Shown: one piece after another, positions 12,138 to 22,034 of the stretch
Layout: each line of letters opens with the position of its first letter
Position numbering within the stretch: position 1 is the first letter of the stretch
NCBI GenBank assembly: GCA_039619475.1
Contig: CM077116.1
Span: 371,222,294 to 371,286,293, forward strand
Direction: 5' to 3'
Length of the DNA stretch: 64,000 bases
From: Icerya purchasi
Taxonomy: Eukaryota; Arthropoda; Insecta; Hemiptera; Monophlebidae
Position numbers and translations under genes: made by a program
The notes under the pieces: model-generated
The model's database searches: none
What the model saw: only the letters and a program-made list of their open reading frames with translations
What the model was told of the DNA's origin: nothing

Positions 12138-13694
12138 ATGGTCATGCGCTCGCCTATTCTAAACCGTAAATCGGATAACAACCGACAAATCGAAGATGTT
12201 GCTGCCTCATCGCATCATTACACACATAATGCTTCCGAAAATCCTGACACAGAAAATGACGGCTCAATGCAAACCGGCGGTGAGTTCGTTCCTTTACCTC
12301 CGTTCGCATGCACTAACGGTGATGTGACGAAAAATAATAATACTAACAATTCTAACAATAAAATAAATACAAATACAAAAAAAAACCGATCGTTAGATAA
12401 ACCGAAATCTGTTTATACCAATGTATTATCTCCTATCCCAACAGAGGAAAATTATTCGCTGCAAGCCTCCATGCAAACTGACAATATTCAAGTAAAAGAC
12501 CACAGCTGGCAAGAGATCGTAAATAAGAGGAAAAGGCAAAGAGAATACGTTAGAAGTGTTTCCTCGGAGCAAGTAGAGAAAAAGATACTTAAGCAAAATA
12601 AAAACAGGTTTGCTTGCTTGGCATCTGATGATTCTAGCGAGAACGAAGATATAGAACCTACACAGCACAAAAAGGAACTAAAACCTCCTGCTATAACAAT
12701 TTATGGAGTAGTAGATTATACCAAAATGTTGTCAGATATTGCCAGCGTCATCCCAACTGGTGACATACGTTGCAGATCCCTAACAGACAAAAGAGTCGAA
12801 ATTAAATCAAACAGTATAGACAGTTATCGTACACTAGTTAAATATCTACGTCAGGAAGAAATAGAACATCACACATATCAAATTAAATCTGAAAGAAGCT
12901 TTCGGGTAGTAATCCGACACCTACATCACTCGGTAGAAATAAATGATATCAAGACTGCCCTAGAAGAAAATGGACACCAAATTAGGCATATAACTAATAT
13001 CAAGCATAGGGTAACTAAGCAACCCTTACCATTATTCTTTGTAGACCTCGAACCGCACGAAAACAATTCTGATATATACAAAATTGAAACGTTACTTCAT
13101 ATGAAAGTTAAGATAGAATCTCCGCATAAAAAGAATATTATCCCTCAGTGTTTTCGCTGCCAAAGGTATGGCCACACTAAAACCTATTGTAACAGGGCGT
13201 ATGCATGTATCAAATGTGGTAATAACCATGCATCCACCAATTGTAATAAAAAACGGGACGAAACACCAAAATGTGCCAATTGTCATGGAGATCATCCATC
13301 AAATTATAAAGGATGTGCCGTCTATAAAAAGCTGCAAAATATCAGAAATCACCAGCAACATGCAGTAAAAAGTAGAAACAATACATTAGACAAATACGCA
13401 AACTCCAGACATTTGCCCCCTTCCGGTCTCCAAGAACATACAGAGACAAATCAAACTGAAGGTCTTAATTCAACACAGCGCTTGACTTATGCGCAAATCG
13501 CAGGACAGCGGCATAAACGAGAAATAAATAGAACTTCTGAAGTCAATGACAGTAATAATAATGACATTGCAACAATGCTACATACATTCTTAACTGAAAT
13601 AAAAACCCTTTTTCTTGAAATGATGCAACAGCAAAATCAGGTGCTTAACAATGTTATACAGACTATTACAACTGCTTTACTTAATAAAAAATGA
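12138..13694 (+). CDS. Jockey-type ORF1 (gag-like nucleic-acid-binding protein)
   Basis: A 518-residue intact frame. The first third is polar and low-complexity with Asn-rich stretches. From about residue 245 the sequence RVVIRHLHHSVEINDIKTAL begins the region that precedes the zinc knuckles in Jockey-type gag proteins (Pre_C2HC type). Three CCHC knuckles follow: CFRCQRYGHTKTYC from residue 338, CIKCGNNHASTNC from 357 and CANCHGDHPSNYKGC from 379. Such proteins coat the element RNA and carry it to the nucleus. The C-terminal 100 residues are polar and end with a short hydrophobic/Gln-rich helix. The start is the first ATG of the frame; a second in-frame ATG two codons later is equally possible. 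Its stop overlaps the ORF2 start by four bases, suggesting reinitiation. Confidence 0.9.
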   Translation: MVMRSPILNRKSDNNRQIEDVAASSHHYTHNASENPDTENDGSMQTGGEFVPLPPFACTNGDVTKNNNTNNSNNKINTNTKKNRSLDKPKSVYTNVLSPIPTEENYSLQASMQTDNIQVKDHSWQEIVNKRKRQREYVRSVSSEQVEKKILKQNKNRFACLASDDSSENEDIEPTQHKKELKPPAITIYGVVDYTKMLSDIASVIPTGDIRCRSLTDKRVEIKSNSIDSYRTLVKYLRQEEIEHHTYQIKSERSFRVVIRHLHHSVEINDIKTALEENGHQIRHITNIKHRVTKQPLPLFFVDLEPHENNSDIYKIETLLHMKVKIESPHKKNIIPQCFRCQRYGHTKTYCNRAYACIKCGNNHASTNCNKKRDETPKCANCHGDHPSNYKGCAVYKKLQNIRNHQQHAVKSRNNTLDKYANSRHLPPSGLQEHTETNQTEGLNSTQRLTYAQIAGQRHKREINRTSEVNDSNNNDIATMLHTFLTEIKTLFLEMMQQQNQVLNNVIQTITTALLNKK

Positions 13695-16350
13695 AGAATT
13701 TAAAAATAGTTACCTGGAACACTAACGGTGTTCTTAATCATATCGATGAAATACAAATGTACATTTTGCAAAACAATATTGATGCGCTTCTAATATCTGA
13801 AACACATCTCACTAACACAAGACATATTACATTCCCGGGATACAATTCATATTATACAAATCATCCAGATAATACAGCACACGGTGGCACTGGTGTTATA
13901 ATAAAAAGTAATATAAAACACTATGAACTGAACAAATATAAATTCAATTACCTACAAGCGACCAGTGTAGTAATCACTGAAGGTCCAAATAAAAATATTA
14001 CTCTCTCAGCAGTATACTGCCCTCCGAGGCATATTATAAAAAAAAACATTTTACCGACTTCTTCAGAACTTTAGGTAACAGATACATTGTAGGAGGAGAT
14101 TTCAATGCGAAAAATATTCACTTTGGGTCAAGACTGACAGTGCCCAGAGGGAAAGAATTAAAATCATCCATGGACGAAACATACAGCATGGTCTATTCAT
14201 CGGGAACACCTACTTATTGGCCAACCGACCTTAATAAAACACCGGATCTCTTGGACTTCTTCATAATAAAAGGAATTTCATCCCCATTTATTGATGTTAG
14301 GACTGACGAAATATTGTCATCAGATCATTCATCGGTTACACTAACAATTAGTCAGCATATAGTTAGAAAAATGCGGAAACCAAAACTCCATAATAAATTC
14401 ACAGATTGGGATGCATTTCGAGAGCAGCTTGAACGTACAATGAACGTTAAAATACCGCTGAAAACTGCAAAACAAATAGATGAAGCGGTAGAATACTTCA
14501 TTAAAGTCATACAACGAGCTGCGTGGAAATCCACACCAAAGGAAAGAGGTTATGAGCCTGTTATCTATTATCCAGATAAAATTAAAAAAGCGGTCCAGTT
14601 AAAACGGAAACTGAGAAAACAATGGCAATTATCGAGAAACCCTACCCATAAAACAGCATTAAATAAGCAGACGAAGTTTTTAAAGAAATTATTGCAAGAT
14701 TTAAAAAACAAATCCTTAAAACAAAGGTTAACAAATCTATCGCCCCTGCCGCAACATGACTACTCGTTGTGGAAAATAACAAAAAATCTTAAAAGACCTG
14801 TACATGCGGTGCATCCGTTAAGAAAATCAAGTCGAACTTGGGCTAAAACGGACTCAGAAAAAGCAGAAGTCTTTGCAAAACATTTCGCAAACATATTTCA
14901 GCCATATCCTGGAAATTCAACGCTGACCCCTGATGCTTACTGTTATGATGTTTCTAAACCAATAAAACTCACATCTCCGGGGGAAATTAATAACTTAGTA
15001 AAAACTTTAAATCCGCATAAATCTCCGGGTTATGACTTAATTACGGCACGGATTTTAAAGGAATTGTCCAGAAAAGGTTTTATATTTCTGACATATGTCT
15101 TCAATGCGATGCTCCGGCTACGGTATTTTCCGATACAGCTAAAACTGTCACAAATTATCGTCATTAAGAAACCGCTTAAACCACCGACAGAACCGGACTC
15201 GTATCGGCCCATCTCCTTGCTGTCCGTAGTCTCTAAGCTTTATGAAAAGCTGTTGCTGAAGCGGTTAATGCCAATTATTAACGACAAAGAGTTAATACCG
15301 GAACATCAGTTCGGTTTCAGAGCTAAGCACGGTACAACAGAACAAGTGCACCGCATAGTTAACACTATAGAGGCATCCCTCGAAGGGAAAAAGTACTGTG
15401 ACGCAGTGTTTTTAGATATAAGCCAGGCTTTTGACAAAGTCTGGCACGACGGTCTGTTACACAAAATAAAACGTCACTTTCCCCATGAAATATATCAATT
15501 ACTTTGGTCATACTTACACGAAAGATACTTCTTTGTGAAGTATGGAGATGACTCATCAGATATATATCCGATAAAAGCAGGCGTTCCGCAGGGAAGTGTG
15601 CTGGGGCCACTACTCTATCTCATATACACGTCAGATATTCCTACGCCCTCCAACGTGCAGGTAGCAACATTTGCTGATGATACCGCGATCTTATGCTCGG
15701 ATGTATGCCCGGTTAAAGCGCGTAACACCATTCAAGAAGCTGTTACTGAACTCTCATCGTGGTTTAGCCAATGGAAGATTAAAACTAATGAAAGCAAATC
15801 AAGGCGAGTAATCTTTACTAACAGAAGAATTGTGCCAACGGAAGATATAATCCTGAATGATGTTCCAGTTCCACAACACACAGATGTAAAATATCTTGGT
15901 ATGTATCTCGACCAAAGATTAACATGGAAGAAACACATAACAGCAAAACGGATCGAACTAAATGCAAAACTGAAGCAAATGTACTGGCTATTAAACAGAA
16001 AATCAGAAATATCTCCTGAAAATAAACTATTAATATACGCTCAAATCCTAAAGCCAATTTGGCGGTACGGTTGCCCCTTATGGGGCTGCTCGAAAAAGAG
16101 CAATATAGCGATCATCCAACGGATACAGAATAAAATCCTTCGAATGATAGTCAATGCTCCGTGGTATATCACCAACTTAACACTACATGAAGATCTAAAA
16201 ATCAAGACCGTGCTAGAAGTAATAACTAATGATGCAAAAAAGTATGCTAGCAGACTGGAGATACATCCAAATTACTTAGCGATCGTATTGTTGGATAATT
16301 CGATGGAAGTTCGGCGGCTTGACAGAGTCAAGCCGATGGACTTAGCCTAA
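13691..16350 (+). pseudogene. Jockey-type ORF2: endonuclease and reverse transcriptase, one frameshift
   Basis: ORF2 encodes the enzyme that nicks the target and copies the element RNA. The first 350 bases give the start of an APE-type endonuclease (TWNTNGV; the glutamate of LLISETHLT; GGTGVIIKS). A run of nine A at 14038-14046 then shifts the frame, giving a stop at 14074. In the new frame the endonuclease resumes with GGDFNAK and later SSDHSSV, so a change of one or two bases in this A-run is the only defect. The second frame runs to 16350 and carries reverse transcriptase motifs, counted from 14140: GVPQGSVLGPLLY near residue 485, the catalytic FADDTAIL at 511, and DVKYLGMYLDQRLTW near 590. 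The C-terminus has the WRYGCPLWGC and IQRIQNKILRMI patterns usual in Jockey-clade proteins. No RNase H follows. Confidence 0.9.
16315..16335 (+). other. Perfect 9-bp hairpin at the end of LINE ORF2
   Basis: CGGCTTGAC, loop AGA, GTCAAGCCG, lying within the last codons of ORF2. The stem shares CGGCTTG/CAAGCCG with the hairpin in the 5' UTR. Confidence 0.75.
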
Positions 16351-16387
16351 CAAAAAGGAAAAGTAATCTTCTGCACCTATCGCTGGA

Positions 16388-16447
16388 TAGAGTGCTACTC
16401 AATGTTACGCTCTAATACTAAAATTGCCAGATAGCTGTTATCAGCTA
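16388..16447 (+). other. Two stem-loops in the LINE 3' UTR
   Basis: First stem-loop: TAGAGTG (16388-16394) pairs with CGCTCTA (16408-16414), with one G-U pair. Second: TAGCTG, loop TTAT, CAGCTA (16432-16447), 13 bases before the poly(A). 3' UTR structures of this kind are candidate recognition sites for the element's own reverse transcriptase. Confidence 0.5.
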
Positions 16448-16488
16448 GGAGCAATTTGGCAAAAAAAAAAAAAAAAAAAAAAAAAAAA

Positions 16489-17917
16489 GATGTAAAACGT
16501 TAGTCCAATGGGGGGGCAACGCCGAAAACGAGCAAAGGCTTAGAAATATAAATAAGATCTACGAAGTAATGTTTTAGTAGATAATAAAATAGGTCTCTAT
16601 AAGGTCCAGTCGAGCCTTCTTCGATGTTTCTATAGTATATTTTTAACATTGCTGTTACTATTTTTAATCTTCTTCCTTTTTCTTCGCTCATGATATCCTT
16701 TTATATTCCGCCATAAATAGCATTTCAGCGATCACTTATTTAGAAATTCACTATTTTCGAAACTGACTTCAACGCATACGTTTCGGCAACTTTGTTTCAT
16801 CTTGAGTGCCAACAAATTAAAAAACCGTATCAACAGAAATCGTGTAGGCGTTTATTGAAACACGCAGTTTACGTTGCTTCCATCAGGACGCGATTGAATT
16901 TTGGGTAAAATTTCAGACGAAATTTCGAAATGGTGTTCATACGCTGCTCAAACAAGCCCAATCGGCGGAGGGGGATCTCTATTGTTATGATTACTTATGA
17001 TCGTTCGTTATTCGCGCATTCGCTTTGAACGGTATACGCGTGTGCACAAATGCTCAAATAGTAGCAGTAGCGGATGTAACGCAGGCGCACGGTTAAGCAT
17101 CTTTGATGCCACACGACAAATTATCCAGACACTTTGAGTCGTCTTCTGGACATTTCGTCCAATTAATTATTTATTTAGTCGCGATTCCGACAAGAGTTGT
17201 TTTGTTTTTTTTTGTTTTTTTTTTTAATAATTCGTATCGCCGAATTCTAACGTGTGTCTGACGATCTGGACGAACAAAGTTATTCTTTTTTGCACATTGA
17301 AAAAAAGTTTTATCGATGAGTCGATCGCAGAGATCGGCCAAACACGATAACTTGATAGTGCTTCTCCTCCACGCGTATAATATAAGAATATGTGTCTTGG
17401 CGGGATTTACCGAGCTTTCGTTCACGAAACGTTTTCGATGTCAAAAAGGGAAAAATTAATTTCGGAAATGTCGTCGTCGAACATAAACGAATATGTAATA
17501 TATTGCGATTGATTTTTTTAGCGGAGACAAGAAATTTTCAAAGTGAAACGAAAGAGCCCAAGAAACAAGAAGTAGGGAACGGTGTTTAAAAGTAGAGTTA
17601 GAGCTTCTTGCTCGGGATTATTGACGGAGTGAGCCAGATGCAAATTCAACCGGACAGGAGCTCCGACAGTTGAAAAACTCGGATCTGAAGCACATGGGGC
17701 TCTATCCGGTAATCGTGCGCTCGAGAGGAGATTCCAGTTGTCAATTTAAAAGGTCGCAGCGAAATTCACTTTTTCGAAATAGTAGAAAAAAAAAAAAAAA
17801 GAATTTCGCTATAGTTATAGTGAGTGCGCATAGGTGAGGTGAAAAAAGAAGAAGATGAAGAAGAAGAAGAAAAAAACAGAAGGCGGTGAATGAAAATGAA
17901 AAATAGTTTTTACTAAC
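16489..17917. other. Presumed dally intron sequence between LINE and exon
   Basis: No coding motif is visible. It immediately follows the donor of the glypican exon on the minus strand, so it is presumably intronic. It contains purine-rich (AAG)n at about 17853-17872 and several A-runs. Confidence 0.4.
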
Positions 17918-18756
17918 CTTATTATGGATAATCTGATTCTGCGACATGAACGCCATCACGGTTTCCACGATTCGCGAATGAAGGCTTCTTAGCAGATCCT
18001 CCAAGCAAATGACTGATTGGCCGCTGTTGATGACCAAAATCAATTTGTCCATGGCTTTGTAGTAGCCACTCCACGGAACATCCAGATCGGCCGAATATCG
18101 GACTAGACAACCCTGCATAACGTTCTGGCAATAGTCGGGGCACGGTTTGACGGTTGCCGGATAGGCGTTACATAGAGGGCAGTAGGACATTTTCAATAAC
18201 GCCTGGTAGCACTGGTCGTTTTTGTCGTCGGCTAAGATAAGTTGATTACTTTCGTTCAGTATGTCCACGCCGAAATTCAAGGCCGCTATCAACACCTTGG
18301 TAGATTCCAACGTTTTCGCGATATCTTTTTCCAGCATTCTGGCCGGTTCACCGAACGGTTTCATATCGTCGAGGTGACTCTGCAGGCAAGATGTGAATTC
18401 CGGATGAAACTGTTGATTGTTCGTAGCGGAAGAATTCAAACTAAAACGGTAGATTAACGGAAACAATTCGGTGAAGAACCGACTAGTTATTTCAGTCAAT
18501 TTGCTGGTCTCGTGTATACCGGACGAGGCTGCATCGTCCGCACCACCAACGCCGCTTGTAATCGGTTGCTGATCCGTAACGGACGTCCTCCAGTTGGCGA
18601 TCGTATCCAGTTCGGTCTTGTTGCTTAGATACTCGTCCAGCTGACGGTAAAACGATCGGACAGAAGCGTTTGCCGAGATGGTCGTGTTAATGAACCAATC
18701 TTCGAAAATTTTCAATGTTTTTCCCTCCGCTTTCAACATCATCTCGTCAATGTAAA
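17918..18756 (-). CDS. dally: Glypican, Dally type: large internal exon
   Basis: An 839-base exon, phase 1 in and phase 0 out. The acceptor is GATTTCAG at 18757-18764 and the donor is AAG|GTTAGT at 17912-17920. The 280 encoded residues match the folded N-lobe of glypicans, GPI-anchored heparan-sulfate proteoglycan core proteins that shape Wnt, Dpp/BMP and Hedgehog gradients at the cell surface. Key evidence is the cysteine pattern: TSCLQSHLDDMKPFG, DQCYQALLKMSYCPLC, VKPCPDYCQNVMQGC and VICLED, eight cysteines in all. LLKMxYC, VKPC and VMQGC, with ALNFGVDILN upstream and LLRSLHSRI downstream, fit the GPC3/GPC5/Dally class better than GPC4/6/Dlp. Several N-glycosylation sequons (NTT, NAS, NKT, NSS) are present. 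The upstream exons (signal peptide, first cysteines) and downstream exons (glycosaminoglycan sites, GPI signal) were not found, so introns are long. The open frame continues 58 codons past the donor only as intron read-through. Confidence 0.85.
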
Positions 18757-19738
18757 CTGAAATCATCGACAAAATTGTTACACTTTTTGCCATTTACATT
18801 ATTATATAATAATACGGATAGATTTCTCTCTCTCTCGCTTTACGAATTCCTCGTTTTTCGCATTTTACGCGTAATATTCGGCAATTAAAAACGTCCAACA
18901 TTCCTCCGGCAGATTCTTTTTTTCGCTCATTCGCTGCGATTCGATTCAAACGCGAACAATCGGTTTAGCAAACTGTTGTTAGTTGCTTAGGGAATTTTCG
19001 TCCTCGGTCACTTCTGCTTGATATCTCGTAATTTAATTAATGCGTTCACTGCGAAGAAAATGGAATTATTTTCATTCGGTTCAATCGGTGTATAATTAGT
19101 CAATCGACAAAACTGTACAGCAGCCTAAAACTTTAAACAAATAACGATTTCTCGCGAAATAGCTGAGCAAATCTGCGAGCAATCAGAGAGCCGCATTCCA
19201 ATCATAAAACCAGTTGCTTATTCAAATACTCTCAAATAGTTTTTATAAACGTGAAAGATATTTTTAGCTTCTTTGTATTTTCTGGAAATTTCAAGAAAGA
19301 TCGATTATCGATTGCGGAAGAAATCATTGCAAATGACGAAGAGCGCATTAAGGAAATTAGAGTTGGGTTGATTTTTGAGAACAAGATACGATCTGATGTG
19401 TGCATTTTTTTATTTCTTTTTTAAAACGACCATAATTCCAAAAAGAAAAAAAAAAAAAAAGGTAAACGGTGAAAGTTAAAACGTGAAAAAAAGAATCAAA
19501 AGGGAAAGAAATATAATTCCCCGAATTTCAAAGGGCAGCGGAATCAAGAAAGTCCAAACAGCTAACCTCGGAAATATTCAAATAAAAGAGGTATTCGAGT
19601 AAAGGAAACTTAAAAGGTCTATTTTTTTAAAAAAATGTAAGTTGGTAAAAAAGGCAAATCATCGCAGGCCATGAATTTTAATTGGAAAGAAAATATTTCG
19701 GAAAAATATTTTTTTTTGGTTTGCAAACCAAATCATAG
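18757..19738. other. Presumed upstream dally intron
   Basis: Follows the exon acceptor on the minus strand. No coding motif is visible. It contains a CT-rich tract at about 18825-18838 and A-runs at 19440-19460. Confidence 0.4.
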
Positions 19739-20337
19739 TGTTCCTTATCGACAAAACCGATAAATTTTACTTTTTATTATCGACTTAACTCGAACTCAAA
19801 TCATTTAGAATTATCAGTAAAGTCACTACGGTCATCGTCAGTGCAGCGGAAACTAGTTAATCATCAACCCCCAGGATGTATATCCAATATGCTTGTCCCT
19901 AATAAACAGCAGCAGCAGAAACTAAATTCGAATGAATTAATTTTTCAGACCGACTCCTCGCCACAGTCTGTTTCAAATGCTTCTAAGCGATCGGAACTGA
20001 AAAGTAACTCGGAAATAATATCAACGTTGGCGCCGTATGGAGCTCCATCACCTGGTACTTCCTCGTTTCAGAACATTTCGCAACAACAACAACCACCCGC
20101 TTTCCTGAAATCAGTACCATCTTCTTGTCATGCTGCACCGTCTGCTGCTGCCGCCTCTTATAGTACTACATTGTCGCATGGATCGACTCCTCTGGCGCAA
20201 GTTTTGCCTTTTCAACAATCTATACAACGCAACATACAAACAACAGCCATGACAGCGGCAGTAACTTAGCGTCATTCTCAATGCAAGTAATTCGACGGTC
20301 AGTTCCAATGCGATGCTGACAAGAACGACGACAGTTT
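19739..20337 (+). pseudogene. Gln/Ser/Pro-rich coding-like stretch, unidentified
   Basis: An open frame without a stop runs from 19739 to 20269 (the first ATG is internal, at about 19888). It is rich in Gln, Ser, Asn and Pro, with QQQQ, QQQQPP and AAAAS runs. After the TAG at 20267 another frame continues in the same style (NASNSTVSSNAMLTRTTTV) to TAA at 20337, which suggests one frameshift near the old C-terminus. I do not recognise the protein. The composition is that of a disordered tail of a transcriptional or RNA-binding regulator, or of a channel, and the last residues TTTV would fit a class I PDZ ligand. It lies just upstream of a candidate polypurine tract and LTR, so it could be a truncated retroelement frame, a retrocopy, or a host terminal exon. 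Confidence 0.35.
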
Positions 20338-20490
20338 AAAACTCTGTTTACGTTCGTTCCAAACTGCTCATCCGCCTGTACTCACTACGTTTATTATTTG
20401 TATCCTAGTTTAATCATCTCGTTGTACCATGGTAAACGCTGGTGGACTGACGCCAGCCACATTACACTGTTTTGAGACCCTTTGGGTCGC

Positions 20491-20503
20491 AAGGAGGGGA
20501 GAA
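20491..20503 (+). other. Candidate polypurine tract
   Basis: AAGGAGGGGAGAA directly abuts TGTTG, the usual arrangement of plus-strand primer and 3' LTR. It is preceded by the palindrome GACCCTTTGGGTC (20477-20489). Confidence 0.45.
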
Positions 20504-20895
20504 TGTTGAACGATTGTTTACACGGCTCGCATGCAAGTGCGGTCGTGTAATTAGATCTGATCGTCGGCATTTTCTTTCCTCCTTGCGCAGTCTCATTTAT
20601 TGTTTATTATCACTCGAAATGTAAGTTTTGAGTTTATGTTTTGGTTTCGATCACGTATGACGTTTGCTCGCTCGTTTTGTTTTGTTCCCGATTTTAGTGG
20701 TTTGTCTCGCGTTTTTATTTTGGTTGTTGTTTCGCTCGTCAGTTCTTTTGTTTCTCGTTCGCCGAAAGCAATTAATTCGAAATAGCCCTTTTCAGGGCTA
20801 CCCGCGCATTTTAATAAAGTAAGTCGAAATCGATCAATATCTTATTTTCGTATTTTCTTACCTTTTTATTTAACTCACGGAAATTACGTAAAACA
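20504..20895 (+). mobile_element. Candidate 3' LTR (Ty3/gypsy-like)
   Basis: Starts TGTTGAACG right after a polypurine tract. A weak TATA-like TTTTTATTT at about 20712-20720 lies about 28 bases before an initiator-like TCAGTT (20739). AATAAA follows at 20813-20818. A possible end is ...GTAAAACA at 20895. These parts are in LTR order, but no second LTR, primer-binding site or pol sequence is seen in the window, so target duplication and true length cannot be checked. The stretch could alternatively be a host 3' UTR and promoter. Confidence 0.35.
20784..20799 (+). promoter_or_regulatory. Histone-type 3' stem-loop
   Basis: AGCCCTTTTCAGGGCT: a perfect six-base stem with the loop TTTC, followed by ACCC. 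This is the arrangement of the histone mRNA 3' stem-loop (six-base stem, UUUC loop, ACC flank), except that the first pair is A-T rather than G-C. No histone coding sequence lies upstream. AATAAA follows 13 bases later. Confidence 0.4.
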
Positions 20896-21660
20896 GCTCC
20901 AGTTCGGCTAGTCTTAACTGATTGTACTTTTCGATGATAATACATGACAAAGTTTACAAATCACTAGACCGAAAGAAATAAACGTTTCGTGGATCGTTTA
21001 ATTTTCTACCGTGCATTTTTTTAAATACTTTTCTTTTTTTCTTTTTGCCCCGATCTCCAGTTTTCCCAATTGTCTAAAATGTTTGAACATTTATTCGATT
21101 GATTTTTACAAAATTATAAAGTTCTCCAGCAGTTACTGACGCTGGTTCGTTAATGATTCGCATTGTCGTTATAGGTAATGTTTTTCCTTTCATCCGACAC
21201 AACGCATTAAGTGATCTTCTCCACCGCTAAATTCAATGCACTGCCATATATATCGTTCTAAAGATTCCTTCTCATCACATTTTTTTCACATAGAATTTAT
21301 CACCAATCTAACAAGTGGGGCTAGCTGCACTGTAATGTCTACATTCGTATTAACTTTCTTATCTCTTGCGAAATTTTTATTTACACAAAAACGTGGTTTA
21401 GTTAATTTTGGATGATTTTAAGTTTCATTAATCTTTGATTAAACTTTATAGCACTGTATCTGATTCTGTTCATTGATATAGACCTTCTCCACTTTATAGT
21501 AAAGTATTTTATAATTTTCAGTTCAAATCTGTCTGCCATCTCATTCCCAAATATTCCTCACAGTGAGCTGGAGCGCTTACTTAAACTTCATTCTAGTCAA
21601 TAATTATTCTTCTTATCTGCCACTCAACGTTGCTCAGAAATTTTTCATCCTTCTTAAAGC
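20896..21660. other. Gene-free stretch
   Basis: AT-rich; no reading frame or element is supported. Confidence 0.45.
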
Positions 21661-22034
21661 GTCACGATAGCCTCTAGTTGCTAAAGTGCTTGGCTTCCGT
21701 TTCGGAAGTCTCGGGTTCGATCCGGGGCGACGATAGAAGTTATTACGAAAAATTAAATTAAAATGCTCGCTAATAGAATCTTACGGAAAGCAATGGCAAA
21801 CCACTACATATACCATCATATGCGCGCTAGTTAGTACACAGCAGACACACACGGGACTGCATTTGTATATCGATAAATCAAACAATAACTAATCAGTTTC
21901 GAATGTAGTCTTGCGTGTGTACACATTCATACTGCATATAAACAATTGCCTAGTACATTTGTACAGCTGAAATGTACGAATAGGCAATCGCCGACGCTCA
22001 GTAATTAAGTATGGCACACTATGATGATGATGAA
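21661..22034 (+). mobile_element. tRNA-derived SINE, full-length copy
   Basis: The head carries RNA polymerase III promoter parts: an A box in TAGCCTCTAGTTGC (21668-21681) and a near-perfect B box GGTTCGATCC (21714-21723), 32 bases apart. The head folds only partly as a tRNA: the T arm is good, but the anticodon loop lacks U33, so it is not a tRNA gene. The body contains GCAATGGCAAACCAC, and the element ends in an (ATG)n tail at 22021-22034. A second copy on the other strand at 57966-58300 shares the body, including GTAGTCTTGCGTGTGTACAC exactly. Mobilisation would need a partner LINE. Confidence 0.8.
21668..21723 (+). promoter_or_regulatory. SINE Pol III internal promoter (A and B boxes)
   Basis: A box TAGCCTCTAGTTGC and B box GGTTCGATCC, matching the GGTTCGANNCC consensus. 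Confidence 0.7.

Larger units (their letters stand above)
11985..16488 (+). mobile_element. Jockey-clade LINE, near full length
   Basis: A two-ORF non-LTR retrotransposon with a 5' UTR of about 150 bases, gag-like ORF1 (12138-13694), ORF2 with endonuclease and reverse transcriptase (13691-16350), a 110-base 3' UTR and an A28 tail (16461-16488). ORF1 and ORF2 overlap by four bases (ATGA). There is no RNase H, consistent with the Jockey clade. The start near TTCATTGTTCGCGTTCAATT resembles the short internal-promoter leader of insect Jockey elements, so the exact 5' end is inferred. AGATGT occurs just before the start (about 11981-11986) and directly after the tail; a six-base duplication is only weak support. 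If the glypican gene continues to lower coordinates, this element lies in a dally intron, antisense to the host transcript. Confidence 0.9.

Noticed and set aside
17741..17917. Extension of the glypican coding region past residue 292 of the open frame
   Set aside because: A good donor (AAG|GTTAGT) ends the exon; the remaining 58 codons are hydrophobic, unlike glypican, and are intron read-through.
18242..18457. Plus-strand gene opposite the glypican exon
   Set aside because: It is the antisense shadow of a well-supported exon and has no motif.
20600..20785. Histone gene ending at the histone-type stem-loop
   Set aside because: The frame there has no histone sequence; only the stem-loop resembles a histone element.
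21661..21735. A tRNA gene
   Set aside because: The B box and T arm are good, but the anticodon arm lacks U33 and the sequence continues into a SINE body with a second copy elsewhere, so it is a SINE head.
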